A DNA stretch of 64,000 bases from Stramonita haemastoma (GCA_030674155.1 CM060334.1:27654739-27718738), one strand, 5' to 3'. Shown: positions 59,201 through 63,394, numbered from the stretch's first letter. Notes: a model not told the origin generated them from the letters alone. A program made the numbers and translations.

Positions 59201-61731
59201 ATTTTCCACAATCACACAGTTGTTTTGCATTCTATTTTACATCCTCACACATTTTAGTTATCACATTATCAACAATGTATTCAAAGCTGAGATGAAGAAG
59301 ACAGAATCAGCATGCAGTCTGGAGGTGAGATACTTTTCCAGCAATATTGTGCTTAGTAGACTGGATTTTGTGGCAGTGAGCAATGCAGAAGTGTTTGTAG
59401 ATAAATCAGACATTCTCAGAGTGAAAACAGCCACTAGAAAATCATCTGATAGGGCCAAAGAGAAGAGGAAAAAAAAGGAGGAAATGTAATGCATGCGGAA
59501 CATGAACAAACATAGCCAGGCAGGCAAAGAGGGGTGTATGCCCCAGGAGCCTCCTGAAAAATTTATTCTATGAGAAAAGCTGTTTCTAATCACTCAGTAG
59601 TGTTGGCCTATTGTTATTTTACCATGCATAATTTTTTGGTAATGTTTAAACATGATTTTCATTGATTAAATTAACTAAATCTTTACAGGCATTTTTCTCA
59701 TAACGTGGTTTTTGGGTCGCATCTGTTTTTTGGCCCACTGTAACTTCTGACCTAATGTAAATAATCCAATGAAATTTGGTGTGCTGATGTAGAAATGTGT
59801 GCTGAGTGCAGTGAGACAGTTTGAACTCTGTAGCTATTATAGTTTTTCAATACCATGAGATAAAAATAAAAAAACTGGAGCAAAATTTTTTTGGCATTTT
59901 TGAAAAAAAAAGAAAAATATATTTTATGAACTAAACTATATTTTTTTGTGATCACTGCACACAGTGATGTCAAATCAAACAGATGATAAACTTCATTATG
60001 TATTGCATGTTTTGAAAGCAGCAGATGGGCCAAACACTGACCTTATTTTTAAAAAAAAAATTATCACATTATCATATCTGTTGGACTTACATACTTCAAA
60101 CATTGCACAGATAGCTTTATTAATGCATTTAGTATGTGTACCAAATTTCATGCAGATATCTTAGTAGTTTCTGAGATACAAAAATTTGCTAAAAGTGACG
60201 CAGTGGTCCACCTTAATCAGGTACATTGTTATTGAAGCTGCATCACTTTGATGAAAGAATTTGAACAAAAATATTTTTATACTGCTTTGGAAAGTTCTAT
60301 GAGCTGCATTAGGACAAAAAAAGGAATAGGTGTTACTGAATCAAGTATTATCACTAAAGACATTGGGGGGGGGTAATTTTTGCAATGTAATAATTTTAAT
60401 TTGCAGAATTGATCACACAAAGCTGAACTGAAATCTTCAATTGAGGTGTGTGTGAGCCAAACATGCATATATATATATTTTTTTTTACTTTAAATTTTTT
60501 CTGTCATGCCATGCATTTCACAATTCATTACAGCGGAATGTTTCTTTGCATTTTTTTCGTTTTGTTTTGAGAGAGCTGGATGTAAATATTCATTAGCTAT
60601 GCTTATTCTGTTACCCTCTCCTCAGCAAATATTTGTTTGTTCATTGATTATGACCCAAAGTTGTACTGATCTCATTACAAGAAATTGACTGCGGAAATCA
60701 TAGGGAAGAAACCCTATAGGCTGCACTCATTCTACAAGCTGGGGGGAGGGGGCTTGTGTGTCTTTAAAAATAAAGCAGCTTATAACCTGGAAAACAGGTA
60801 GGATTTATTCACATTTCCATCCTTTACATTATAAGACAAATGACAGACAATATTTGTCAATGTAGAGAAGCTGTTAGGAAAAAAATAGTTTCTTAACCCT
60901 CTTGCATTTGCAATATATATTCATTTTTTTAATCGTCTTGGTATTTTGGATTTTTTTTTAAATGAAGAAAATCTGCCTTTTTATGTACTTGAGCAGCAAT
61001 AGAGCTGCTATCGTGCTAAGCCCCAACTCAACTGTTTGTCTAGTGTCTGTGCTTCAACTGCCTTGAGTTCTACAGAAGGACCGAGAAAATAGAAGTGACA
61101 ATTTAACAAAATACAGGCCTCACATTCATTTGCATATGTATATTACTGTCATATTTGGGAAGCAGCAAAGATCATTTATATTGAAAGTCCCTCACAGATA
61201 ACCCTTAGCTATTGATCGACATTTGATTTGTGAAAGCAAAAGCCTTACAAGAAATCTTAAATGTGTTGGGTATGATTTTCTTACTTTGTCTTGAAAGCAT
61301 AGCTGTTGCCTGAATGCACTACACCAAAACTTTCTTGGAAGACTGTTCATTTGACAAAGTATCATGATCATGAAATAACACAGGATATATAACTTGTGAG
61401 AAATAACACCAACGTAAAGATATAATCATGCCAGCAAACTAACATAAAACCTGTTTGTGTTGTAATATGAAGCCAGGAATGACCAATTTTGCCTTGTGTG
61501 ATGACAGGTGCAGACGACACATTTGGCCGCACCCCCCTGGACTTTGCCAAGGAACTGGGCAACGCCATCACGGGCATGGCTGATGGCTTTGACACAGACT
61601 TTCTGTCCAACGACGAAGCCTTCAAGGCCGAGTTGGGGCAGCTGGACTTTGAAAGCTTCCAGATGTTGACGGACCCCAACATGGTGACTGACCCCGCCAC
61701 GGAAGACACCTTCAAACTGGATCGCTTGTAA
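6061..61731 (+). CDS. CRTC: CREB-regulated transcription coactivator (CRTC/TORC), 11 coding exons
   Basis: Coactivator that, when dephosphorylated, enters the nucleus and binds the bZIP of CREB to drive cAMP/calcium-responsive transcription (family knowledge). Seen here: an N-terminal CREB-binding helix (residues 1-33, [20 protein letters not shown]), [11 protein letters not shown] (exon 2), [12 protein letters not shown] followed by the SIK-type phosphosite context [10 protein letters not shown] (Ser near residue 143), [19 protein letters not shown] plus [11 protein letters not shown], poly-Ala, His-rich and poly-Gln tracts, and the C-terminal activation end [14 protein letters not shown]. 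Exons join at 6174/6297, 6407/6599, 6728/10453, 10516/31532, 31640/39518, 39632/41268, 41627/45111, 45428/50097, 50333/55859 and 56272/61508, all GT/AG. Length is about 732 residues, against roughly 620-700 for the three human paralogues. Three one-base frame breaks (exons 5, 6/7, 10) lie beside C/G runs. An in-frame ATG at 6022 could extend the N terminus, but the CCATCATGG context at 6061 and homology favour 6061. Confidence 0.95.
6297..6407 (+). CDS. CRTC: CRTC exon 2: [11 protein letters not shown] block
   Basis: 37 codons in phase 0, residues 39-75 ([15 protein letters not shown], then [18 protein letters not shown]). The [11 protein letters not shown] block matches the segment that follows the CREB-binding helix in all CRTCs. 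The acceptor is TTCCAG and the donor is CAG|GTGAGT. The exon lies only 122 bp after exon 1. Confidence 0.93.
6599..6728 (+). CDS. CRTC: CRTC exon 3
   Basis: 43 codons plus one base, residues 76-118 ([15 protein letters not shown].., ..[14 protein letters not shown]). The acceptor is TTGTGCAG. The donor is placed at AAAC|GTGTAT (6729) rather than CGT|GTATCC (6731), because only the former leaves the single C that joins GT of exon 4 as Arg and keeps [12 protein letters not shown] in frame. [12 protein letters not shown] aligns with the vertebrate PHRRPLSVDKH stretch. Confidence 0.88.
8131..8503 (-). mobile_element. SINE family A (copy 3)
   Basis: Full-length reverse copy, from TTGATATCGAGGATAATGAA to GACCACTAGGGTATCCTGTC. 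A 34-base AT-only stretch (8330-8363) replaces the usual GGTTTAAA after GGGGCCTC, a private insertion or expansion in this copy. Confidence 0.87.
9142..9549 (+). mobile_element. tRNA-derived SINE, family B (copy 1)
   Basis: The head is TGGATCAGTGGTTTAGAGGT with the B-box-like GTTCAAATCCC, followed by the diagnostic body words GGTGGTCTGGGTGCTAGTTT, AAAGAACCCATAAGTGACAA, GAGGGTTGTCCCCGGCAAAA and the tail AGAGCAGCCTGAATTTCACA. Other members lie at 40100-40517 (minus), 57083-57466 and, as fragments, 45830-45950 and 51975-52065. Confidence 0.8.
9803..10108 (+). mobile_element. tRNA-derived SINE, family D (copy 1)
   Basis: Head GGCTGTAGCGGAGTGGTTAT (A box), then CGACCTCAATCCCATCGGTC, GTGGGGATTTTAATGATCTA, CCAGGTCAACTTCAAGTGCA and a tail with TCAGCATTCGGTAGGTTA. 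From memory this pattern is a very common mollusc SINE. A reverse copy lies at 24880-25220. Confidence 0.7.
10453..10516 (+). CDS. CRTC: CRTC exon 4: [11 protein letters not shown] block
   Basis: A 64-bp exon completing Arg119 and encoding [20 protein letters not shown] plus the first two bases of Arg140. The acceptor is GACCTCAG and the donor is the consensus [21 protein letters not shown] is strongly conserved in CRTC proteins. The frame was chosen by that block; the other two frames give unrelated peptides. Confidence 0.93.
11070..12695. mobile_element. Probable solo LTR (or LTR-like element) with 5-bp target duplication
   Basis: A 1626-bp block with A/C-rich composition unlike its flanks. 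It begins TGTCACG and ends CGTGACA, a 7-bp inverted end with the TG..CA rule of LTR retrotransposons. It is flanked on both sides by CAGTA (11065-11069 and 12696-12700), a 5-bp target duplication. No gag/pol reading frame is present, hence solo LTR. TGGCGCCCAAC at 12432, resembling a tRNA-Lys primer-binding site, lies inside and may be chance. Orientation is not settled. Confidence 0.6.
14050..15405 (+). pseudogene. LINE reverse-transcriptase remnant (endonuclease C-terminus to mid-RT), frameshifted
   Basis: The frame at 14222-14896 reads the linker after the endonuclease ([55 protein letters not shown]). A short frame at 14939-15151 carries the degraded [10 protein letters not shown] block, and 15185-15400 carries [26 protein letters not shown] and [10 protein letters not shown]. 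The match then stops before the GVKQGC and FADD blocks, so the 3' half is lost. Several frameshifts show it is dead. The motifs point to a widespread invertebrate LINE group; the exact clade is not assigned. Confidence 0.8.
16268..16619 (+). mobile_element. SINE family A (copy 4)
   Basis: GGGGATGGGATAGCCTAGTGG head, with B box AGTTCGATTCCC, CATCAGTGCTGACTCCACTC body and a tail ending (AAATA)n. Full length, moderately diverged. Confidence 0.85.
16885..17812 (+). pseudogene. 3' part of an L2-like LINE (end of RT ORF plus 3' UTR tail)
   Basis: Open frame 16906-17544 reads [70 protein letters not shown] and [14 protein letters not shown], the typical C-terminal region of L2/CR1-type reverse transcriptases. 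It is 5' truncated: the endonuclease and the RT catalytic motifs are absent. The 3' UTR carries AAAGCGCTTTGATTTG..GATAGCGCTATACAAATT and ends in (ATT)n. The same tail occurs alone at 45648 and, reversed, at 49366. Confidence 0.85.
17870..17927 (-). mobile_element. SINE family A (copy 5), tail part split by a transposon
   Basis: Tail of a reverse SINE-A (TTTTATATCTAGGATAATGG, ATAAGCTTTCATG). It is interrupted at 17928 and continues at 18878. Confidence 0.8.
17928..18877. mobile_element. 950-bp terminal-inverted-repeat DNA transposon (non-autonomous) inserted in a SINE
   Basis: Begins CAGGGTTCGCG and ends CGCGAACCCTG, a perfect 11-bp inverted end, with further AACCGGTA/TACCGGTT similarity just inside. 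Flanks are TTCATG (17922-17927) and TTCATG (18878-18883), a 6-bp apparent target duplication inside a SINE whose two halves rejoin exactly. There is no transposase frame inside. A CAGGG end is typical of hAT-like elements, but those make 8-bp duplications, so the superfamily is open. Confidence 0.75.
18378..18535 (+). mobile_element. 5'-truncated SINE family A (copy 6) nested in the transposon
   Basis: Starts at CGCTTTTCGTAAGAGCAGGC and continues to TTATTCCATTATCCTCGATA plus an A-rich tail. The tRNA-like head is missing. It lies wholly within the 17928-18877 element and in the opposite orientation to the outer SINE. Confidence 0.8.
18878..19092 (-). mobile_element. SINE family A (copy 5), body part beyond the transposon
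   Basis: Continues the reverse SINE from TTCATGTGCTTTCTTTCATC through ACGAAAAGTGGAACAGGATT to CACTGATGTTAACTC. The tRNA head is replaced by a (TG)n tract at 19093-19145. Confidence 0.82.
20263..20365 (+). CDS. Exon-like island in intron 4 (possible alternative CRTC exon)
   Basis: A pyrimidine-rich stretch ending in TGTGCAG precedes an open segment that, entered from exon 4 (phase 2), reads [17 protein letters not shown] then [18 protein letters not shown], followed by CCG|GTGGAA. The peptide is not low-complexity, and YRIPPPL sits where vertebrate CRTC2/3 have an FRLxSAL segment between the tryptophan block and the SIK site. The objection is that 103 bp does not leave phase 2 for exon 5, so a further exon or a different donor would be needed. 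Without transcripts this is only a candidate. Confidence 0.3.
20643..20720. repeat. (GT)n microsatellite
   Basis: Uninterrupted dinucleotide tract of about 78 bases within intron 4. Confidence 0.95.
21391..21590. repeat. Compound (GT)n-(GA)n-(GT)n microsatellite
   Basis: GT tract to 21498, GA tract at 21506-21554, GT again at 21560-21582. Confidence 0.92.
22390..22463. repeat. (AG)n microsatellite
   Basis: About 74 bases of AG after a G-rich (GGGTGG) stretch. A 23-base poly-C lies upstream at 22181-22203. Confidence 0.93.
24880..25220 (-). mobile_element. SINE family D (copy 2, diverged)
   Basis: The reverse complement contains the head ACAGCCAAGTGGTGAACG, then the body words read here in reverse: GACCTGGGAGATAATAA, GGGATCTTTAACATGCTTAT and GCATTCCGACTTCAGGA. 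Order matches the copy at 9803 in the opposite orientation. Confidence 0.65.
25442..25516. repeat. (CA)n microsatellite
   Basis: About 75 bases of CA dinucleotides in intron 4. Confidence 0.95.
26053..26133. repeat. (AC)n microsatellite abutting a SINE head
   Basis: About 80 bases of AC immediately before the SINE-A head at 26134. It is preceded by CTGACTGACTGA repeats. Confidence 0.94.
26134..26480 (+). mobile_element. SINE family A (copy 7, full length)
   Basis: GGGGGACGGGATAGCCTAGTGG-type head, B box GGTTCGATACC, body TAACATCAGTGCTGACTCCA, hairpin tail AAAAAAGCACATGAGTACTT and (AAATA)n end. Confidence 0.88.
28330..28530. repeat. (CA)n with embedded 22-base poly-C
   Basis: ACACAGG/CACACA repeats to 28413, poly-C 28415-28436, then irregular CACACTCG/CATACA repeats. 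Confidence 0.9.
28771..28863. repeat. (GT)n-(GA)n microsatellite
   Basis: GT to about 28828, then GA to 28863. Confidence 0.92.
29496..29671. repeat. (GT)n ... (GA)n compound microsatellite
   Basis: GT at 29496-29543, a short spacer, then GA with GAT/GAAG interruptions to 29671. Confidence 0.92.
30371..30592. repeat. Poly-C runs with a 56-bp tandem duplication
   Basis: 41 C at 30371-30411 and 22 C at 30571-30592. Between them are two near-identical units of [24 protein letters not shown] sequence plus CCAACAAACAAACAAAAAAC (30410-30498). Confidence 0.88.
31532..31640 (+). CDS. CRTC: CRTC exon 5: SIK/14-3-3 site, contains a one-base frame break
   Basis: The exon completes Arg140 and reads [19 protein letters not shown]. 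This is the conserved phosphosite controlled by salt-inducible/AMPK-related kinases, with Arg at -3, where 14-3-3 holds the protein in the cytoplasm (family knowledge). The acceptor is GTGTTGCAG and the donor is GCA|GTAAGC. In the entering frame the end reads [11 protein letters not shown] (phase 0). The other frame reads [10 protein letters not shown] plus one base, which resembles the vertebrate ..HQKR end and supplies the phase that exon 6 needs. One C missing from the five-C run at 31610-31614 explains both. Confidence 0.92.
31700..31762. repeat. 63-base poly-C run
   Basis: Uninterrupted C run starting 60 bases after the exon 5 donor. It is the longest homopolymer in the window. Its true length is uncertain, because sequencing of such runs is unreliable. 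Confidence 0.9.
31826..32241 (-). mobile_element. Repeat family E sharing the SINE-A tail, copy 2
   Basis: Same order of words as 4256-4870: tail TTTTATTCGAGGATAATAGA, the AAGCACTTGTGTGCTT hairpin, CATCCAGTCCCCGCCCTTTT, then the E-specific body to CATACATTTGGATAAAGGGG, ending at a 30-base poly-G (32212-32241) where copy 1 has GGGGGCGGG. Confidence 0.65.
32371..32688. repeat. 320-bp AC-rich microsatellite complex
   Basis: ACACAC with frequent ACAG/ACGC/ATAC interruptions to 32585, then purer (CA)n to 32688. Confidence 0.92.
33052..33117. repeat. (GA)n microsatellite
   Basis: GAGAGTGAGA start, then pure GA to 33114. Confidence 0.93.
33409..33640. repeat. GACA/GA and TATACA repeats at the 3' side of the LINE
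   Basis: (GACA)n and (GA)n at 33405-33487, then about 140 bases of TATATACAT-type repeat. The TA-rich part lies immediately past the 3' end of the antisense LINE and is a plausible LINE 3' tail microsatellite. Confidence 0.75.
33657..36422 (-). CDS. Intact non-LTR retrotransposon ORF2: endonuclease-reverse transcriptase (921 aa)
   Basis: One unbroken frame. An APE-type endonuclease comes first: N in LNINHA (residue about 19), GLSESRL (about 48), GDFNIDV (about 152), CSDHYPV (about 215). The reverse transcriptase follows: [52 protein letters not shown] (about 572), [20 protein letters not shown] (about 632), the catalytic FADD (about 663) and [14 protein letters not shown]. The C-terminal [13 protein letters not shown] is typical of the Jockey/CR1/L2 assemblage. 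No zinc-finger ORF1 is seen upstream. Nicks the target and primes cDNA from it (family knowledge). It sits antisense in CRTC intron 5. The complete frame implies recent insertion. Confidence 0.93.
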   Translation of the reverse strand: MHSRLNTWPSKEGLRICQLNINHAVNKIDDISTLIRNHGKPFHILGLSESRLSKHILDSDLYIPGYKIIRKDPQKQKETGIIIYISESIMFKRLIHLEHYDVESVWLEVSMKGSPPIAMGFCYRNPAERKNWIDKFDAMMNAVLLESREVILLGDFNIDVTKVNNAWTQITNSFNLHQLVTLPTRVTPNSSTIIDHIYVSNPNNIIETCVPVYNCSDHYPVCTTWSKKGTKIPKPGHKTLTYRSFAKFNEQLFLLELSNSMLSETFNITDPDLAIDFWIKTFTEIYNKHAPLKTRRVKHAPKPPWLTKELEEACYLRDFLKKHKYHEESKRLRNAINSQKRQEKKKYFQDLLSSKQNSKFIWKAINQITNKQSSSKSNVIKDVTAEQLNNHFINVSTNVVSNDDSKSNNLNTLRQYCQEKHIPSKLHIPFISIFEVYSYLIHLKQSRTRGLDGIDSRILKLSAPVITETLTYIYNQCLDKNYFPNAFKTAKVIPIYKSGDTSDPSNYRPISIISLLSKPLEKHINKHLVHHIDTNNLLHPNQSGFRQNHSCHTALTSLIDNWLSNINESKFCGVLFVDFKKAFDTIDHTLLIRKLDLYNLSSNSLELLASYLKNRQQCVSTTTSTSNLKPIHYGVPQGSILGPILFSLYINDLPLHIKSKCELFADDTTIHTNHNDIDSLTTTLQQSCNDLVKWTELNHMSIHPQKTKCMLITTRQKRQNLPPKQFPIHIRKEAIEQTSHHKVLGITIDENLSWFYHISHLCKYLSQRVYQLTKIKHFLDYHSKKLSLWDSASANTMKPLLSLHKRALKLILLKKTTLLEVDFTQLSILPLQQRLKYNKGIMMFKIMAGAVPTSLRDMFPMNHSRNTEKPSVPIPRIDLFKSSLLYSGPVLWNSLPDSIKQHQSLTTFKNRLQFHLMHQKY
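36423..36900 (-). repeat. LINE 5' region with about 104-bp tandem monomers
   Basis: Two near-identical units (about 36661-36764 and 36765-36870) share GGGTGAATAATGGGGATGGG, GGCACTGGGGG, GAAATGTAAGGGAA and GATGATTTCAATAGT-type words. A third, diverged unit lies at 36481-36580. Their position upstream of the ORF suggests promoter monomers like those of some LINEs. Confidence 0.6.
37940..38028. repeat. (GA)n with GGGA interruptions
   Basis: GA repeats interrupted by GAGGGAGGGAGG at 37964-37984. Confidence 0.9.
38821..39103 (-). mobile_element. tRNA-derived SINE, family C
   Basis: Reverse orientation: the tRNA-like head at the high end reads, in reverse complement, GTGGGATAGCTCAGTGTTCA, AGAGTGCTCGC (A box). 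The body covers AAAGAGGGCAGGTACC and CCTCGGCTTCTCCAGGGGCC. The tail at the low end is AAAGTAAAGTAAAAG. A single copy in this window. Confidence 0.6.
39518..39632 (+). CDS. CRTC: CRTC exon 6: [10 protein letters not shown] block
   Basis: Begins TT then ATG GAG ATG GTG ([11 protein letters not shown].., ..[20 protein letters not shown]) and ends with AA before GTAAGC. W-D-x-K-K and SRPKSCEVP are family-diagnostic. The acceptor is the GTGTGTTGCAG at 39517. A second AG at 39526 would restore phase 0 with exon 5 unaltered, but it lies only a few bases beyond a much better acceptor. Nearby SINE and tandem repeats lie at 39949 and 40100-40517. Confidence 0.9.
39949..40066. repeat. 59-bp tandem duplication
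   Basis: Two copies starting GTTGAAAAAGTCTTTATGCC and GTTGAAAAGTCTTTATGCCC, differing by about two changes. Both end in GAACAGCTTGTTCGT. Confidence 0.9.
40100..40517 (-). mobile_element. SINE family B (copy 2) with an internal 48-bp repeat expansion
   Basis: The reverse complement matches the copy at 9142: CTGGCAAAATTTTG-like words near 40150, GTGGTCTGGATGCTAGTCTT near 40240, and a head TAGGTAATGCACCTGTCTGG near 40500. Within it, 40301-40492 consists of four 48-bp units (GGGATGGAACCACCCCTCAC...). Confidence 0.75.
40889..41005 (-). mobile_element. SINE family A fragment (copy 8, 3' part)
   Basis: TTCTTTTATATCGAAGATAA, TGCTTTTTTACGTCCAGTCC and a stop near TCTGTTCCCACC. A different T/A-rich segment with AGTCAAAATTTTATTTTCAG follows, perhaps another repeat tail. 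Confidence 0.75.
41268..41627 (+). CDS. CRTC: CRTC exon 7: NTGSLPDLT block, poly-Ala and Pro/Ser-rich region
   Basis: 360 bp. It encodes (N)[45 protein letters not shown], then 13 consecutive Ala, [12 protein letters not shown], the basic QRRRH and [34 protein letters not shown] is one of the most conserved CRTC segments and includes the second regulatory phosphosite region. The donor is CCG|GTAAGT in phase 0. The junction with exon 6 is one base short: NIYPS needs one more C in the CCC at 41274-41276. The exon is very GC-rich compared with its flanks. Confidence 0.93.
41628..45110 (+). other. CRTC intron 7
   Basis: 3.5 kb. Donor GTAAGT, acceptor TTGTAG. Short TG runs lie at 41700-41730. No mobile element or exon was recognised in 41900-45100. 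The sequence is T-rich with scattered ATG-rich open frames that lack homology. Confidence 0.75.
45111..45428 (+). CDS. CRTC: CRTC exon 8: His-rich and Gly-rich linker
   Basis: 106 codons, phase 0 at both ends: [28 protein letters not shown], a histidine-rich run ([14 protein letters not shown]), then a Gly/Val/Met-rich stretch and [22 protein letters not shown]. The acceptor is CGTTGTAG and the donor is CAG|GTGGGT. The position matches the poorly conserved middle of CRTC (a vertebrate segment beginning VAMDALSLEQQLPY). The low-complexity content is lineage-specific. The phases and the open frame support the exon more than homology does. Confidence 0.82.
45648..45720 (+). mobile_element. Isolated L2-like LINE 3' tail
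   Basis: AAAAGCGCTTTGATTTGTTT, ATAGCGCTATACAAATTCCA and (ATT)n, near-identical to the 3' end of the LINE at 16885. Heavily 5' truncated. Confidence 0.75.
45830..45950 (+). mobile_element. SINE family B fragment
   Basis: GGGACTATAAATTGAGGACT, AAAAGAACCCATGGTGACCG and GGCAAAATTCTAAA follow the order of the SINE-B middle region. The head and tail are missing. Confidence 0.55.
48639..48757. repeat. (TC)n-(CA)n compound microsatellite
   Basis: TC at 48639-48702 followed by CACACA/CTACACAC to 48757. Confidence 0.94.
49366..49425 (-). mobile_element. Isolated L2-like LINE 3' tail (reverse)
   Basis: ATAATAATATACATGGAATT, TATAGCGCTATCTCTTGTAA and CAAATCAAGCGCTT are the reverse complement of the tail at 17736-17800. 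Confidence 0.7.
49700..49858. repeat. 33-37-bp tandem repeat, about 4.5 units
   Basis: Units of the form CACTTTCTGCCTCATATGG, TCAAAATTTCAA with several substitutions and small indels between units. Confidence 0.85.
50097..50333 (+). CDS. CRTC: CRTC exon 9: QYR..SPTSP, EAYYMQ(n), QFEQFNM
   Basis: 79 codons, phase 0 at both ends: [39 protein letters not shown] followed by about 14 Gln, and [12 protein letters not shown]. It parallels human CRTC1 QQYRTS..SPTSP..GDAYYEQQ..ALSHQLEQFNM, where the vertebrate sequence has no long Gln run. The acceptor is TGTGTGCAG and the donor is ATG|GTGAGT. The mixed CAG/CAA codons in the Gln run (50257-50293) make it a possible length polymorphism. Confidence 0.94.
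50367..50480 (+). mobile_element. SINE family A fragment (copy 9, middle)
   Basis: CCAGGTTTGAATCACCGATT, GTTAGCATCAGTACTAACTC, CCTTCAGATGACACTGTAAA and CTGAGGTCTCGTGTG follow the order of the SINE from the B box onward. Both ends are missing. It lies 33 bases after the exon 9 donor. Confidence 0.7.
51975..52065 (+). mobile_element. SINE family B fragment (3' part)
   Basis: GGATGGTGCTGCTATTGTGG and AGAGCAGCCTGAATGTCATG match the end of SINE-B at 9440-9520. Confidence 0.6.
52090..55812. repeat. 3.7-kb degenerate AT-rich tandem array
   Basis: Dozens of alternating short words: TATTCAGTGACTATTGTGAA, ATTCAGTGTGTTGTAAAAAA, TATTGACAGTTGTAAAAATA, TTTGTGACAATTGTAACAAA. In the best-kept part (about 55030-55380) the higher-order period is close to 111 bases (GACAATTGCAACCCCAAAAA recurs at 55149 and 55260). 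Elsewhere units vary through A-run length changes. It is interrupted by an inverted-repeat element (52766-53209) and an AT block with unrelated sequence (54188-54310). It ends 46 bases before exon 10. Confidence 0.9.
52766..53209. mobile_element. 444-bp inverted-repeat (MITE-like) element inserted in the tandem array
   Basis: Ends are TGAGCGCTTATT and AATAAGTGCTCA, inverted with one mismatch. The array reads GTGACAA before and TTGTAAC after, and the two sides rejoin exactly as the array word GACAATTGTAAC, so the insertion is precise. Either there is no duplication or AT is duplicated. The interior has no array words and no transposase-like frame, and includes a CA run near 52985. Confidence 0.7.
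55859..56272 (+). CDS. CRTC: CRTC exon 10: Gln/Pro-rich activation region, contains a one-base frame break
   Basis: Continues QFNM with [35 protein letters not shown], a long Gln/Pro tract, [19 protein letters not shown], then in another frame [16 protein letters not shown] plus one base. PxIVLTG matches the vertebrate IPNIILT(V)TG segment. In the first frame a TGA follows at 56225. One missing base between about 56186 and 56220, most likely in the six-G run 56192-56197, joins the two frames as ..AAQMIPTSS. The acceptor is TTTTTTTCAG and the donor is ACGG|GTGAGT. Confidence 0.9.
57083..57466 (+). mobile_element. SINE family B (copy 3)
   Basis: TGGATCAGTCTACTAGAGGC head, GGTGGTCAGGGTGCTAGTCT, AACCCATGGTAACAAGAGAG and GTTGTCCTTTGCAAAATCCT follow the order of the copy at 9142, ending before a poly-A run. 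Confidence 0.78.
57918..58374. repeat. Long inverted repeat (foldback element): about 200-bp arms, 35-bp centre
   Basis: The left arm (about 57918-58137) and right arm (about 58173-58374) are reverse complements with few mismatches and small indels. Outer words are CCAATCAGAATGGCTCTTAT / ATAAGAGCCATTCTGATTGG. Inner words are GTGGGTCTGTGTGTGCCGCC / GGCGGCACACACAGACCCAC. Each arm, read toward the centre, has several ATTGG (reverse CCAAT) boxes, then TATATAAG, then about 50 bases on an ATGGTGGCGGCACAC start. The structure would extrude as a large hairpin. Confidence 0.85.
58356..58568. repeat. Second, truncated copy of the foldback element
   Basis: After the first element, the left-arm order repeats with divergence: CCATTCTGATTGGATGAGAA, GAGTGAGTAGTACTCACAAG, GGAAAGTATCTAAGAAAGTA, GGGGATGGTGGTGGCCCAC, CTACCTAGTCCACAAACTTT. 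The centre has a perfect 21-bp stem (AAACTTTAAAAATGAAGACT pairing with AGTCTTCATTTTTAAAGTTT at 58532-58552). The right arm stops after CTGGACTAGGTAG. Confidence 0.75.
61508..61731 (+). CDS. CRTC: CRTC exon 11: C-terminal activation domain and stop
   Basis: Completes Gly659 and encodes [53 protein letters not shown] and the terminal [14 protein letters not shown], then TAA. The end is almost identical to vertebrate CRTC1 ([14 protein letters not shown]). The acidic/hydrophobic composition fits the transactivation domain, which recruits the general transcription machinery (family knowledge). The acceptor is TGATGACAG, joining phase 1 from exon 10. Confidence 0.96.
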
Positions 61732-62985
61732 GGCTGAGGCAGCCCTCCTTTTCAGAGAAATGGCTCCTTCCTGACCTCCCTTCACTTGCCCACGCATCAG
61801 GTGAACTCCGAAGAACCAAACCTGCCTGGGAGAAAAGGGGTGGCAAGGGTTGTTGGCTGGCATTGGAAAGAAAGAAGAAAGGTTTGAAAGAAGGGAGCAG
61901 CACTTATGGATAGAGAAGGCTTCCCCTTCTGACCATGGTTCTAGCAGGGTGCCTCACCTGTTCCCAGCTTTGTGTGGGAATGCGTTGCCACATCACAAGG
62001 CGGATGTGCAGAGTGTGCCAGCTGTCATGGAGGCTGCTTTGGGGAGAAACACACACTACTGGCTGTGTGGGTCAGGGGTGCGCAAATAGCGTGACAAAAC
62101 CCCTGTGGGGATTCTGACTTGCAAAATGCAACGTTTTTCCCCAGCTGAGAAAGACAAGCATGCCCGCAGAGGAAAAAAGCCTGTACAGCAAAGCCAACAA
62201 AGGCGGGTTCTTATCCACCTTTTCTTCTGTTTTTTTTTTTTTTTCTCTTCCAATTCTCTGTGCACATCTGCATGTTCTTCATCTTCTTACCGTCAAGTCT
62301 GGAACCAGTTCCCCATTCTTACTCCCTTTCTGGTTAGTGTTGCTCAGAGGAGAGCGAGACAGATGTGCTGGCTTGGAAGCAGGAGGGAGAAAGTCCTGTG
62401 GCTGTATGTGCCCAACAAGATGGGAGAGAGAGAGAAAGAGACTGTGTAGGAGCTCCAGTGTTGGAGATGGTGGACAGGGTTTTTGAAGAGATCTGACAGT
62501 GTTCTACTTCGAACAAACAAAATAGGTTGCTAAGACTTTTTTTTCCTTTCCTACAAATTTTCCCTTTATTTGAACAAAGACTTTTGTTCATGCATGCTTA
62601 GAAAGGCTGTGAATCGCATGAGAAGATTTTTTTAAAAAAACATTTTTTTCTTTTTACATGAATTCTTGAAAAGGGATTTTTAATTAATGAATCAATTGCA
62701 TTTGCCACTAGTTACTTCTTCTTGTTAGTGCTTTGGTTTTATTTAGCCGCCTAATACAATTCTTTGCCATCTGCTCTTTATTTTTTTTATATCCCTCAAG
62801 TGTTTAGGTGGGTTTTTTTTCAAGTGTATTTTAAACATTTCTCTCCATTTTTTTTGTTAAAGATCAAAGAATAGTTTTATTGTATTACAAAAATATTTGT
62901 ATTTTGAGTTTTTTTGGGGTTTTTTTAGAGAATTATTTTAATCTAGACTGAATGACAAGAATAATACATATATGTATATTCAGAA

Positions 62986-62991
62986 AATAAA
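62986..62991 (+). terminator. Candidate polyadenylation signal AATAAA
   Basis: Canonical hexamer 1255 bases after the CRTC stop, within an A/T-rich context. A competing hexamer lies at 63395. Confidence 0.4.
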
Positions 62992-63394
62992 ATTTTAAAA
63001 AATGTCAGACTGATCTGGTTTGAATCATTTCAGTCCGACAACTGGCCATATGCCTTACACCACATACACAAATCATTCAAAAACGCATGTTAAAAATGTT
63101 CTGATGAGAGAATTGCAGACCTGTTCAGTATAATGTCTACATATTTTTTTTCTGGTTGGTATTATTAAAAAAAAAAAATTGATACCAGAGGTGGATTTTT
63201 TTTCATTCATGTGATTTTTTTATATATATATAAAATTTGTATATCAAGTTTGGAGAACATTCCAACATTTCACAAATTTTCTGCTTATTTGACTGCAAAT
63301 TTGTAATTATTTGACATTAAATTTTCTGTTATTTATTTTTATCTGGTACACGCACTATTTTCACTGTGATCTAAACAAAAATGTTTTGAACAGA

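Larger units (their letters stand above)
56273..61507 (+). other. CRTC intron 10
   Basis: 5.2 kb. Donor GTGAGT, acceptor TGACAG. Contains SINE-B (57083-57466), the palindromic elements (57918-58568) and otherwise AT-rich sequence. 58600-61500 shows no recognised gene or repeat beyond short TG, A and T runs and a possible degraded element around 59700-60210 (ATGAAATTTGGTGTGC ... ACCAAATTTCAT, inverted words). Confidence 0.8.

Noticed and set aside
59700..60210. Possible DNA transposon with inverted words (AAATTTGGTGTG / ACCAAATTTCAT)
   Set aside because: No convincing termini or target duplication could be defined.
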